Shown: positions 1-8,518 of the stretch, piece after piece | Position numbering within the stretch: position 1 is the stretch's first letter | How the letters are laid out: every line of letters begins with the position of its first letter | Assembly: GCA_039679385.1 (NCBI GenBank) | Contig: JBDKVB010000073.1 | Span: forward strand, 81,539-129,305 | From: Armatimonadia bacterium | Lineage (GTDB): Bacteria; Armatimonadota; Zipacnadia; Zipacnadales; JABUFB01 | DNA: 47,767 nucleotides | Direction of reading: 5' to 3' | Notes under the pieces: generated by a model | What the model was told of the DNA's origin: nothing | Databases searched by the model: none | Seen by the model: only the letters and a program-made list of their open reading frames with translations | Translations under genes and position numbers: made by a program

Positions 1-902
1 CTTTCCCGCTTGCCGGGGAGGAATTGGAGCCAGTCAAGGGCCCAGTTCGCTGCCCCGCAGTCCGCACGGTTCCTGATGTAGTCCCACACGCCCAGGGTGA
101 TCCGCAGGAGCTCGTGGCGCAGGACCTCTGTGTCACGGATGCTGTCTTGCTCGCCGCCCAGCTCCACCCACCAGTAGCCGCCGGTGACGGGTGTCGGCAA
201 CCCCGAGAAGCGGAAGCGCCCGCCATAGGGGAGCTCGTCGCCCGTCTCGAAGTGCTGCACCCAGTCGGGCGCAGTGTAAGGCTGCACAGTGTCATACTCT
301 CGGGCGACGAACATGCAGGTCATGCCCATCGTCTTGCGGTCGGCTTGCTCGGGAGCGACGGACTCGCCGAACTCGCTCCGCGCTTCTCTGCCCACTCGGA
401 ACTGGGCCCCGGTCAGCGGCGCCAGCACCGAATCACCGGAGGCGTCAACGAACAGGTGAGCCTTGACCTTCTGGTAGGTCTGCGTGGTCGTCTGCCAGCC
501 GGTGACACTGGCAATCCGGTCGCCCTCCATGGCCGCATCGAGGCACGAGCAGTTGAGGATCGTGGTCAGCCCCGGCTGGAGCATTGCCTTCTCGTATAGC
601 ACCAGGTCCCAGACCGAGTAGTTGTGATCCGGATTGCGGAAGAGGTTCTCCATCTGGATCTCCTCCAGGATCCCCGTCTCCCGCATGTCCTTGTTCGCCG
701 CTCCACGATCGGCGCCGCAGATGTGCATCCGGCACTCGCTCGAAGCGTTGCCTCCGAGCACCGGCCGATCGTGCATAAGGGCAACCGTGGCGCCATGGCG
801 AGCGGCGGCCAGGGCGGCCACCAGCCCCGACATTCCGCCTCCGACCACGCAGACATCGACCTCGTGCTCAACCGTCTCAAAGGGTCGGTTCGCGTCCTTC
901 AT
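1..902 (-). CDS. FAD-dependent oxidoreductase (FAD_oxidored type), 3' end outside window
   Basis: About 300 residues are visible from an ATG at 902-900; the reading frame stays open to the window edge, so the C-terminus is missing. Near the N-terminus is a dinucleotide-binding fold, VCVVGGGMSGLVAALAAAR, followed by VLGGNASSECRMHICG, the second conserved block of the FAD_oxidored family. A later VDASGDSVLAPLTGA segment is the usual third FAD contact region. No signal peptide is seen, so it is probably cytoplasmic. It starts 21 bases after the stop of the upstream sulfatase and is probably co-transcribed with it. Family members are common in polysaccharide-degrading bacteria, but their substrates are mostly unknown. 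Oxidation of a sugar or sugar acid is a guess from context. Confidence 0.85.
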   Translation of the reverse strand, partial: MKDANRPFETVEHEVDVCVVGGGMSGLVAALAAARHGATVALMHDRPVLGGNASSECRMHICGADRGAANKDMRETGILEEIQMENLFRNPDHNYSVWDLVLYEKAMLQPGLTTILNCSCLDAAMEGDRIASVTGWQTTTQTYQKVKAHLFVDASGDSVLAPLTGAQFRVGREARSEFGESVAPEQADRKTMGMTCMFVAREYDTVQPYTAPDWVQHFETGDELPYGGRFRFSGLPTPVTGGYWWVELGGEQDSIRDTEVLRHELLRITLGVWDYIRNRADCGAANWALDWLQFLPGKRE

Positions 903-923
903 CTCTATCAGACTCCCCTTGGT

Positions 924-2426
924 TCAGTGCGCAAACTCTTGCAGTCCAAGGCGTAGAAGCTGCTCCGGCGGCGCTGCGAGGTCTTGCAGCTTCGCCGCTA
1001 GGGCCGCCTGCATCTCATGCAGCTTCTCGGGCCGACTCCCCACCAGGTTCTCCAACTCACAGGGGTCGCTCTTCTTGTTGCTAAGCCAGGTCGGTTGCTC
1101 GAACCGGCAGTCCGTCACCTTTCGACGCCCGTTCTCGTAGGGCCCAAGGTTGTAGTGTAGGAACTTCGCGAGGCAGTGCCCATACCAGTTCAGCGGCTGG
1201 TTTCCCGCCACCGGCGATTGGTGCAGAATCCACTCCCCGTCTGTGAAGGTGACGCTCTGGCCGAACATCCCTGTCACCGCAGACTCTCGCGTCCTTGCCG
1301 CCGGGTCTGCCATCACGGGCAGCAGGTCAACACCATCGAGGTCCGGCGGACAGGGCCTCCCGAGCGCACTCAGCACGGTCGGGTACACGTCCACCAACTG
1401 CACAAGCTGCTCTCGCCGCTCGCCATGGCCGAGGGTCGGGTGGCAGACGATGAAGGGTGTGTGGCTGATCGGCTCGTGCATGTGGGTCTGCATCTTGCCG
1501 ATGCGTCCGTAATCGCCGTTGAAGGTGCCGTGGTCGGTCGTCAGAATCAGCAGCGTGTTGCTCCACAGGTCCAGCTCATCCATCGCACCCAGCAGCGGCC
1601 CAAGCCAGCGATCTACCAGCACCACGTTCGCCGCATAGCGCGCTTGGATGTTGCGCAACTGCCGCTCTGTGTAGTGATTGCGCCACTTGTCATAGCGCAC
1701 CGCGCCGGTCCATCCCTCAAGGTACCCCTCGGGGTCGAAGAGCTTGATCAGCTCCTCCGGCGGATCCCAGGGCTCATGAGGAGGGAAGCAATCCAGATGC
1801 AGGTAGAAGCTGTCGTGGGTGTGGTTGCGCCGTAGCCAATCGGCTGCATGGGTCATCAGACGGGCTACCGTGTAGTCCTCTTCGGAGTGCCGCGTCAGGA
1901 ACATGTTCCGGTAGTGCCGCTCGTTCTTCGAGAGCAACTCGGCCGTCGGACACGGGAACTGCACCGGATCGGTCTTCCAGGCATCAGCCTCCAGGCCCCG
2001 GATGAACTCAAACCCCGAATAGCCATGATGGTAGTTGCCCGCCCCCTGCTCCCACAGGTGGAAGTGGTCGGTCGCAAGGTAGCTGATCGGCCTGCCTTCC
2101 TGTCGCTGCTTGGTCAGAGACTGGTTCGGCGGTCCGGACACCTGTCTTGGGAGGTCGAGGTCGTCCTCTTCCAGCGGACCCCAGCCACGCCGCAGGAACT
2201 CATACCGGCCCGTGTAGATGTCCCGCCGGGCAGGCATGCACGGATAACTCCCGCTGTAGCAGTTGTCGAACACGGTGCCCCGTGCGGCCAGCCGGTCCAG
2301 ATTCGGTGTCGGCACCACCCAGTCCGGTTGCTCTGCACTCCAGCGCTGGTTCAGCGGCAGCCCACCATGGTAGGGACCACAGTGGTCACGTCGGAGCGTA
2401 TCACACAGGACGAAAATGACATTCAT
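924..2426 (-). CDS. Sulfatase (alkaline phosphatase superfamily), cytoplasmic, CMPAR type
   Basis: A 500-residue sulfatase. The start at 2426 (MNVIFVLCDTLRRD) places the first core beta strand at the N-terminus as in the family; 22 further codons upstream are open but look non-coding. The formylglycine site is C63 in YPCMPARR, followed by a DIYTGR helix. Metal-site residues include D9 and a later TTDHG motif. It should hydrolyse a sulfate ester after C63 is oxidised to formylglycine; no maturase lies in the window. There is no signal peptide. It is a clear paralogue of the sulfatase at 12074-13549 (shared PCMPARR, GPLE and TDHxH segments). The FAD oxidoreductase follows 21 bases downstream. 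Substrate unknown; a sulfated sugar is inferred. Confidence 0.9.
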   Translation of the reverse strand: MNVIFVLCDTLRRDHCGPYHGGLPLNQRWSAEQPDWVVPTPNLDRLAARGTVFDNCYSGSYPCMPARRDIYTGRYEFLRRGWGPLEEDDLDLPRQVSGPPNQSLTKQRQEGRPISYLATDHFHLWEQGAGNYHHGYSGFEFIRGLEADAWKTDPVQFPCPTAELLSKNERHYRNMFLTRHSEEDYTVARLMTHAADWLRRNHTHDSFYLHLDCFPPHEPWDPPEELIKLFDPEGYLEGWTGAVRYDKWRNHYTERQLRNIQARYAANVVLVDRWLGPLLGAMDELDLWSNTLLILTTDHGTFNGDYGRIGKMQTHMHEPISHTPFIVCHPTLGHGERREQLVQLVDVYPTVLSALGRPCPPDLDGVDLLPVMADPAARTRESAVTGMFGQSVTFTDGEWILHQSPVAGNQPLNWYGHCLAKFLHYNLGPYENGRRKVTDCRFEQPTWLSNKKSDPCELENLVGSRPEKLHEMQAALAAKLQDLAAPPEQLLRLGLQEFAH

Positions 2427-2635
2427 GGCCCTATCCCCAGGGCGTTGCAGCTCCTCTGCGCCGTAGCACCGAAAACTACACCGCAACACCACCGCGCAAG
2501 GTTCTCCAAGTGAGCCCGGCTATCCTGCCTTCTGGCGCAACGGGATTGCTGCACGGCCACGAGGGGGAAGGGACCGGGAAGGAGGGGATCGGCCACTGCA
2601 AGGCGAAGAAAGCGTTCTCACGCTCTCTGGGGGCC

Positions 2636-2652
2636 TGTCCCAGGTCGGGACA
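2636..2652. promoter_or_regulatory. Inverted repeat upstream of the PP2C gene
   Basis: TGTCCC (2636-2641) and GGGACA (2647-2652) form a 6-bp perfect inverted repeat with a 5-base spacer, 26 bases before the PP2C start. It lies just upstream of a TACATA sequence (2656-2661) that could be a -10 element, though no good -35 is present. Another near-palindrome, GAAAGCGTTC, lies at 2608-2617. Either could be an operator in this divergent gap (2427-2678); both could be chance. Confidence 0.2.
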
Positions 2653-2678
2653 AGCTACATACACGCGGGAGGCCGGCT

Positions 2679-3527
2679 GTGCTGTTCGCTGCCTGTACGG
2701 ACACAGGATTGGTGCGCACGCTGAATCAGGACGGGTTCATCGTCCTTGACCTGCGGACAGGCGCCCGCTTCGCGGGGGAGCAAGTCGTGGGGTGCACCTC
2801 TGGGTTCACGGTGTGGGCCGTGGCAGACGGCATGGGCGGCGCGGCTGCAGGCGATCTGGCGAGCAGAATCTGCCTTGATACCTTCGCCGACGAACTAGGC
2901 GGGGCTCTGGCCACCGGAGCGCCGGAGTCCGACCAGATCTCCGACCTCCTTCTCGACGCCCTGGAGGCCGCCAACACCGCCGTCTACCGTGCCGCTTCCG
3001 AGGACCTTGCGCGGTACGGGATGGGAACCACCTTCACCGCTGGTCTTCTGCACGCAGGCACCGTGTACGTCGTCCACGTCGGAGACTCCAGGCTCTACCG
3101 TCTCCGCGGCGATAGCCTGGATTGTCTCACCACTGACCACTCCGTGGTGAACCGTCTCGTCGAGCTCGGCGAGATCACCCGTGACGAGGCACGCACGCAT
3201 CCCCTGAAGCATCAGATCACCCGTGCCGTCGGGCCTCACCTCTCAGTCCCCATCGACCTTGAGGCGCATCCCGCCCAGCCGGGCGACCTCTATCTCTGCT
3301 GCTCTGACGGACTGTGGGAGATGGTTGCGGAGGAGGTCCTGATGCAAACCCTCCTCACCTCCCGGGATCTCCTGACACGCGGCCCGGAGGTGGTGCTGCA
3401 GGATGCCTGTCGCCAGTTGTTGCTGCTTGCTTGTGAAGCGGGCGGCCTCGACAACGTGACGGTGCTGCTCACCCTCCTCGGCGAGTCCGAAGCGCCCTCA
3501 GGCCCTTCACCTGACACCGCGAACTGA
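2679..3527 (+). CDS. PP2C-family serine/threonine protein phosphatase
   Basis: A 282-residue single-domain PPM/PP2C phosphatase, soluble, without signal peptide. The start is GTG at 2679, chosen because GCGGGAGG (2665-2672) ends 6 bases before it. Metal-binding motifs appear in order: NQDG (D18), AVADGMGG (D50), VVHVGDSRLYR, LCCSDGLWE and the terminal DNVTVLL. These are the aspartates that hold the two Mn/Mg ions in bacterial Stp/PrpC-type enzymes. It should dephosphorylate phospho-Ser/Thr proteins. No Ser/Thr kinase gene is visible nearby, which is unusual, so its partner is elsewhere. It converges on the LacI gene with only 30 bases between stops. Confidence 0.92.
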   Translation: MLFAACTDTGLVRTLNQDGFIVLDLRTGARFAGEQVVGCTSGFTVWAVADGMGGAAAGDLASRICLDTFADELGGALATGAPESDQISDLLLDALEAANTAVYRAASEDLARYGMGTTFTAGLLHAGTVYVVHVGDSRLYRLRGDSLDCLTTDHSVVNRLVELGEITRDEARTHPLKHQITRAVGPHLSVPIDLEAHPAQPGDLYLCCSDGLWEMVAEEVLMQTLLTSRDLLTRGPEVVLQDACRQLLLLACEAGGLDNVTVLLTLLGESEAPSGPSPDTAN

Positions 3528-3557
3528 CGGCCGCTCGCTGATTCCTGGGCGACCCGA

Positions 3558-4601
3558 TCACATCGGAGCCGGGCCACAGGATCGACCCGCCATACACGAG
3601 ACGGGCACGGTCCGCGGTTCCAGTGCCTCCTCTGGAGCCTCGATCTTCGCCAGGATCATCCCCGCCGCCTCCTCCCCCAACTGAGCCCAGGGAAGCATCA
3701 TTGTCGTGACGGGCAAGCCGGCGGCAGTACAGAACTCGTGACCGATCGTCACGAGCGACAGGTCTTCCGGGACCCGTAGACCAAGCTGCCCGGCCGCCAG
3801 AAGTAGCGGGATAACGTGGTCCTCCCCGTTGGCAATCACGGCGGTCGGCCTGTCCGGCAGAGACAGGTACTCACGGGCGAGCCCGAGACGTTCCCCTCGA
3901 TGGACCTGCCGTTCGCATAGACGAACATCCAGCTCCAGGCCCTCCTTCTCCAGCGCCTGACGGCAGCCGGCCCGCCGATCACTGAAACTGTAGTGCCTCG
4001 GACCACTCCACCAGAGGGGCTTGAAGGCAGCAAAGGCAATCCGCCGGTGGCCGAGCGCGATCAGGCTCTCCGCTGCTTCGCGTCCGCAGCCCAGATCATC
4101 GGGATGGATGCAGTCGGCCTCCTGCTTCACATTCATCCACACCGCGGGCACGTGGTACTTGTCTACCAGTTGCTGCATGACCTCGGGCACCTGGCTGTGG
4201 TAGTTGACCAGCAGGCCATCCACCATGGACTCTCGCAGGAAGTTGAGGACCACGCGGCGTTCCGTGAGCCGCTCATCGGGCTCCTGGTTGATCACCAGCC
4301 GCATCCTGTGGCCTGCCAGTGCTCTCTGGATGCCCGGGATTAGGCTCGGGAACAGCGGGCTGCGCCAGGCCTGGTCGCTGAGTACGAGCCCAACGCTGTT
4401 GAAGCGCCCAGTGCGGATCGCCTGCGCGGAGGGGTTCGGACGGTAGCCAAGCTCTTCAGCGATCTCCCACACCCGTTTGGCGGTCTCGGGGCTGATGGCC
4501 ACCGGGCTCGCAGACCCATTGAGGACTCGCGAGACCGTCATGGCGGATACGCCGGCCCTCTGGGCGATGTCGCGCAGCGTGACCCGTCCATTGTGGGACA
4601 T
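3558..4601 (-). CDS. LacI-family transcriptional regulator
   Basis: A 347-residue LacI/GalR regulator. The start at 4601 gives MSHNGRVTLRDIAQRAGVS, the standard N-terminus; the open frame extends 75 codons further but would run over the likely promoter. The helix-turn-helix covers about residues 8-27, followed by a hinge helix (ISPETAKRVWEIAEELGYRPN) and a periplasmic-binding-protein-like effector domain (about 65-340, beginning GLVLSD). It is divergent from the glycyl radical enzyme at 4792, so that gene and the downstream membrane protein are the likeliest targets, with autoregulation. The effector is probably a sugar or sugar-derived metabolite, but the sequence alone does not identify it. 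Confidence 0.93.
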   Translation of the reverse strand: MSHNGRVTLRDIAQRAGVSAMTVSRVLNGSASPVAISPETAKRVWEIAEELGYRPNPSAQAIRTGRFNSVGLVLSDQAWRSPLFPSLIPGIQRALAGHRMRLVINQEPDERLTERRVVLNFLRESMVDGLLVNYHSQVPEVMQQLVDKYHVPAVWMNVKQEADCIHPDDLGCGREAAESLIALGHRRIAFAAFKPLWWSGPRHYSFSDRRAGCRQALEKEGLELDVRLCERQVHRGERLGLAREYLSLPDRPTAVIANGEDHVIPLLLAAGQLGLRVPEDLSLVTIGHEFCTAAGLPVTTMMLPWAQLGEEAAGMILAKIEAPEEALEPRTVPVSCMAGRSCGPAPM

Positions 4602-4638
4602 CGATGACCATGCCTTCCTGTTACCGCAGGACTGAGAT

Positions 4639-4681
4639 AACGGTTTATGGTTAAACAACCACATGAGCTCCTGTTTGTCAA
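4639..4681 (-). promoter_or_regulatory. Candidate promoter and LacI operator in the lacI-type/GRE divergent gap
   Basis: On the minus strand a perfect -35 box TTGACA lies at 4681-4676, followed 17 bases later by a weak -10 (TTGTTT, 4658-4653). Overlapping the -10 are two small inverted repeats: GTTTA/TAAAC (4643-4647 and 4652-4656), and the LacI-like odd-centred AAC-G-GTT (4639-4645). This is an AT-rich island in an otherwise GC-rich region. Repressor binding here would block the regulator's own promoter and could also affect the divergent gene. The -10 match is poor, so the promoter call is tentative. Confidence 0.35.
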
Positions 4682-4791
4682 CCCATACCCTCCACCGGGC
4701 ACGAAGGACGGCACCTCGTCCCTGTCGAACTAAGCGCCTCGGTAGCGCCCCAACACAGCAGCCGCAAAGGACGCCTGAAGGAGTCCTCAGG

Positions 4792-6975
4792 ATGCCCGTC
4801 GTGTCCCTCCCTGAGATCGTGGCCATACCTGGTCTGCCCGAGCCTTTCTCCCTCGACTTGCCGCCGAGCCTGGTAGCTCTTCGTGAGGAGGCCCTTCAGG
4901 TTCAGCAAGCACCTTGCCCGGGGCAGCCCGAACTGCGCCTCTCCGACGCTGTCGAGTGGGCCGCGCACACCCCGGAGGAGGACTGGCTCCTATGGCGCGC
5001 CCGGCGGTGTGCGGGGCGACTGCGGTGCATGCGCTTGAAGGTCGAGCCCGGCGAGTTGATCGTCGGCAAGCCTGACTTTCGCCCTCCCACGCCTGAGGAA
5101 CTCGAGCCGCTTCGGGCTGCCGATGAGGTACTCAAGGACGTGCCGCCCTTCCCTGGTGGCGACCCCGGGCATTTCCACCCGAACTTCGAGAAGCTCTTCC
5201 GCGTCGGAATTGGTGGTCTGCTCGCGGAAATCGACCAGCTTCGGGCCGCGCTGCCGTCCCACGATGAGCGCCAGACGTTCTACGCGGCCTGCCAGGTCGT
5301 GACCGAGGCTCTCTCCGACTTCGTGCTCCGAGCCGCCGAGGCCTGTGCGCAACTGGCGCAGGAGGACCCCTCGGACGCCAGCCGCTGGCACGAACTCGAG
5401 TCGATCTGCCACCACATCGCCACCGAACCACCCGCAACCTTCCACGAGGCGATCCAGCTCATGTTCCTGACGCAGATCGCCCTGTGGTTCGCCGAGGACC
5501 ATCACCTCACCACACCGGGGCGAATGGACCAGACGCTGCGCCGGTTCTACGAGGCCGATGTCGCGGCCGGACGCCTCCATGCTCGCCGGGCCTTCGAGCT
5601 CATCAGTTGCCTCTACATCCACATGAACCGCATTCTGTGGCCCGGGTCAGCGGTCTCCGTCCTGGTTGGCGGTCTCGACACCGAGGGCAGGGACGTCACC
5701 AACACACTGACTTACCTGTGTCTGGCCGCCCGGCAGGCGACCCATCTCGTCTACCCGACCGTGGGCCTGGTGTGGCATCCCGGGAGTCCGGACGAGTTGC
5801 TGGACTATGCCGTGAGGATGATCGCCACCGGTGTCGGCGACCCGGCGATCTTCAACGACGAGGTCATCTCCGCCGGACTGAGAGACCACGGCGTTGCACC
5901 CGAGGACTGCCGCAACTATATGAACTCGACCTGCGTCGAGATCAAGGTCTGCGGAGCCTCGAACATGTGGGTCACGCAGCCCTACTTCAACTGCGCACAG
6001 GCGCTGCTTGAGGTGATGCAGGAGGCCTCGCTGGGCGTCACGCCGCAGCCGGAGTCCTTCGAGGCACTGTGCAAATTGGTGAGGACACGCCTGGCCCAGC
6101 GTATCAAGGATGCGGGCGACCATCTCGACCGCGTCTGGCACGAACGTGAGACCAAGGGCTGCTTCCCACTCGCAAGCTGCCTCGTCGACGACTGCCTGGC
6201 GCGAGGTATGGACTTCGACCGCGGAGGCGCCCGCTACAACTGGGTGGAGAACTCCTTCGTGGGGTTAGCGAACCTGGTGGACGGTCTCGGGGCGATCCGC
6301 GAACTGGTCTACAACACCGGAGAGCTCACGATAGCCGACCTCACCCGGATTCTGGAGGCCGACTGGGAGGGGCACGAGGTCCTGCGCCAGCGCATCCTCA
6401 ACACGTTGCCCAAGTATGGCAACGACGATTCCCAGGCCGACGAGTTGGCTGCGGAATGGACCCAGTTCCTGGTGCAGGCCACTGAGGCATGCCACGTAGG
6501 TCTGCACCGATACGTTCCTGGCTTTTTCTGCTGGATCCAGCACGAACGGATGGGCTCGCAGACCAAAGCGACGCCGGATGGTCGCCATGCCGGGTTCCCG
6601 CTCGCCGATGGTGCCGGAGCCGCCCAGGGACGCGAGAAGGCCGGCCCGACGGCCTCCGCTCTTTCGACGACCTGCTGGTCGCATCGGCCCATTCTCGGCG
6701 GACTGGTTCACAATGCCAAGTTCTCTCGCAGCCTGCTGCGGTCAGCCGAGGCGCAGAAGGCCCTCCGTGGTGTGATCGAAACCTACATGCAACGCGGCGG
6801 CTTTGAGATCCAGGTCAACGTGGTCGGCCGCGAGACCTTGCTGGAGGCCCAGGAGCATCCTGAACTCCATCCTGACCTGCTGGTGCGCGTCGCCGGGTAC
6901 TCAGACTACTTCGTACACCTCAATCGCAGCATGCAAGACGAAGTCATCGCGCGGACGGAACACGAGCTGGCCTAG
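4792..6975 (+). CDS. Glycyl radical enzyme (pyruvate formate-lyase-like), Cys-x-Glu eliminase type
   Basis: A 727-residue glycyl radical enzyme. The ATG at 4792 follows AAGGAG (4778-4783) by 8 bases; the frame is open upstream but unlikely to be translated. The active-site loop is NSTCVEI with C381 and E383. The C-terminal radical loop is RVAGYSDYF with G702, 25 residues from the end, the family's usual distance. GGLDTEGRD, GDPAIFND and GGARYNW blocks are also typical. Pyruvate formate-lyase has Cys-Cys here; Cys-x-Glu is the arrangement of dehydratase/lyase members such as glycerol and propanediol dehydratases and choline lyase. It is therefore more likely an anaerobic C-O, C-N or C-S bond-cleaving enzyme. 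No radical-SAM activase is in the window. The membrane protein starts 46 bases downstream. Confidence 0.92.
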   Translation: MPVVSLPEIVAIPGLPEPFSLDLPPSLVALREEALQVQQAPCPGQPELRLSDAVEWAAHTPEEDWLLWRARRCAGRLRCMRLKVEPGELIVGKPDFRPPTPEELEPLRAADEVLKDVPPFPGGDPGHFHPNFEKLFRVGIGGLLAEIDQLRAALPSHDERQTFYAACQVVTEALSDFVLRAAEACAQLAQEDPSDASRWHELESICHHIATEPPATFHEAIQLMFLTQIALWFAEDHHLTTPGRMDQTLRRFYEADVAAGRLHARRAFELISCLYIHMNRILWPGSAVSVLVGGLDTEGRDVTNTLTYLCLAARQATHLVYPTVGLVWHPGSPDELLDYAVRMIATGVGDPAIFNDEVISAGLRDHGVAPEDCRNYMNSTCVEIKVCGASNMWVTQPYFNCAQALLEVMQEASLGVTPQPESFEALCKLVRTRLAQRIKDAGDHLDRVWHERETKGCFPLASCLVDDCLARGMDFDRGGARYNWVENSFVGLANLVDGLGAIRELVYNTGELTIADLTRILEADWEGHEVLRQRILNTLPKYGNDDSQADELAAEWTQFLVQATEACHVGLHRYVPGFFCWIQHERMGSQTKATPDGRHAGFPLADGAGAAQGREKAGPTASALSTTCWSHRPILGGLVHNAKFSRSLLRSAEAQKALRGVIETYMQRGGFEIQVNVVGRETLLEAQEHPELHPDLLVRVAGYSDYFVHLNRSMQDEVIARTEHELA

Positions 6976-7021
6976 CCGGCGTTGACGATCTGAGGGTTCC
7001 CATCCCTGTGGAGGCAAGCCG

Positions 7022-8518
7022 TTGCACGCTCTGTCACTGGCACAGACTGAACCCGACGAAGCACCCAGGGCACCCTCGCCCACGTACCAGGAGGCGGAGC
7101 GTTGGCGGCTGCGGCGTGCCTCGTGGATGCTGGCCCTGATACTGGTCTTCGCGACCTGCTACCAGTTCCATGTCGGCGGCGGGTGGAACGTGATGACCCG
7201 CATCGCGTTGATCCGCGCCATCTTCCACGACCACACACTTTCCATCAACCGCAGCCAGGAGCGCACGGGCGACAAAGCCGAGTACCCACCCGGCAGTGGC
7301 ATCTACTACTGCGACAAACCCGTGGGCGCTCAGATCCTCGGTTTCATCGGCTATGTGATCGGCCATGACGCGGCGTGGTGGACCCTCAACAGCCACTACT
7401 TCGCCCTTCTCAGCGGCGCGGTCGTCGCCACCTTCTTCGCCTCGGCACTGCCGGCAGTCGTCCTCGGTCTGCTCATGTTGCGACTCCTGGTGGCGATGGG
7501 ACAGCCGGTGCGCCGGAGCGCCTTCGCCGTTCTCCTGGGCATTCTGGGCACGCTGCTGTGGACCTACGCCACGGTATTCTACGGTCACGAGGCAGCAGCA
7601 AGCCTCGGTATGATCTCCTTCCTCTGCGCCTTCTTCGTGCTGCACGGCGGTCGTCGTCCCTGGCTGCTGGCGTTCCTCGCGGGGATGTGCGGGGCCTGGG
7701 CGACGATATCGGAGTTCCCTGCGGCCTTCACCTGCGCCGTCGTCCTGATCTACCTGCTCCGCGCCGGTCTGCGCTATCTGGTGCCCTTCGTTCTGGGAAC
7801 AGTCTGGCCGGTGGCGGTCCAGCTCCTGTATAACCAGGCCTGTTTCGGCAGCCCCTTCCGCTTCGGCTACATGTACGAGGCCAACAAGGACTTCGCGAAC
7901 CCGTCTGGATGGGTCTCCTATCCTCGTCTGAAGCCGCTGCTGGCCGTCTGCTTCTCCACCGACAAGGGCATCTTCTTCCTCTCACCGGTCCTGATCTTCG
8001 CCTGCTGGGGCCTGTACCTCCTGGTACGCAACCCCCGCTGGCGCCGGGAAGGAATCGTCGCTGCCACGATGGTTGTCGGCTTCCTGCTGTACAACGCCGG
8101 TCACTACATGTGGCAGGGCGGCGTGTGCTTCGGACCCCGACACCTCGTGAGCATGCTTCCCTTCCTGATGCTGGGGCTGCCCTTCGCGTGGGAGGGGCTC
8201 AGTTCGCTAGGGCGAGCCGTCTATGTCGCCTTCGCAGCCTGGTCGCTGCTGGTGTCCTTCGCCGCAGTGACGACCATCGCTGAGCCCGCCATGCGGCTGC
8301 TCACTGGTGAACCGGGAGCCGTCGAGGCCCTGGTGCGCCTGAGTGTGGGCATGCTGGACTGGCCGAACCTGGGGATGTGCCTGGGCCTGCCGGGATGGGC
8401 CTCGATTCTGGCCCATGCGCTCCTGCTGAGTCTCCTGACCTGGTGGATGGCCTACACGCTGAGGCCCCGGCCGGACGAACCGACCGGGGCCCCTGAGGCT
8501 CTGCAGAAGGTTGTCTAG
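7022..8518 (+). CDS. Multi-pass membrane protein, GT-C glycosyltransferase-like
   Basis: A 498-residue integral membrane protein with roughly 11-12 hydrophobic segments; the first is at about residues 33-50 and the last ends near 485. The start is TTG at 7022 with GGAGG (7010-7014) 7 bases upstream. After the first membrane segment a loop contains YYCDKPVG, resembling the DKPPG loop of GT39-like GT-C enzymes. Later YNQACFGSPFRFGY and GGVCFGPRHLVSMLPF also match that group of poorly characterised proteins. It would transfer a sugar from a polyprenyl-linked donor, but the acidic catalytic pair is not obvious. A transporter role is less likely from these motifs. Its TAG stop shares CTAG with the convergent GH2 gene. 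Confidence 0.6.
   Translation: MHALSLAQTEPDEAPRAPSPTYQEAERWRLRRASWMLALILVFATCYQFHVGGGWNVMTRIALIRAIFHDHTLSINRSQERTGDKAEYPPGSGIYYCDKPVGAQILGFIGYVIGHDAAWWTLNSHYFALLSGAVVATFFASALPAVVLGLLMLRLLVAMGQPVRRSAFAVLLGILGTLLWTYATVFYGHEAAASLGMISFLCAFFVLHGGRRPWLLAFLAGMCGAWATISEFPAAFTCAVVLIYLLRAGLRYLVPFVLGTVWPVAVQLLYNQACFGSPFRFGYMYEANKDFANPSGWVSYPRLKPLLAVCFSTDKGIFFLSPVLIFACWGLYLLVRNPRWRREGIVAATMVVGFLLYNAGHYMWQGGVCFGPRHLVSMLPFLMLGLPFAWEGLSSLGRAVYVAFAAWSLLVSFAAVTTIAEPAMRLLTGEPGAVEALVRLSVGMLDWPNLGMCLGLPGWASILAHALLLSLLTWWMAYTLRPRPDEPTGAPEALQKVV

Noticed and set aside
4792-6975. Pyruvate formate-lyase or propanediol dehydratase as a firm name
   Set aside because: The Cys-Cys pair of pyruvate formate-lyase is absent and no propanediol or microcompartment genes are nearby, so only the superfamily is supported.
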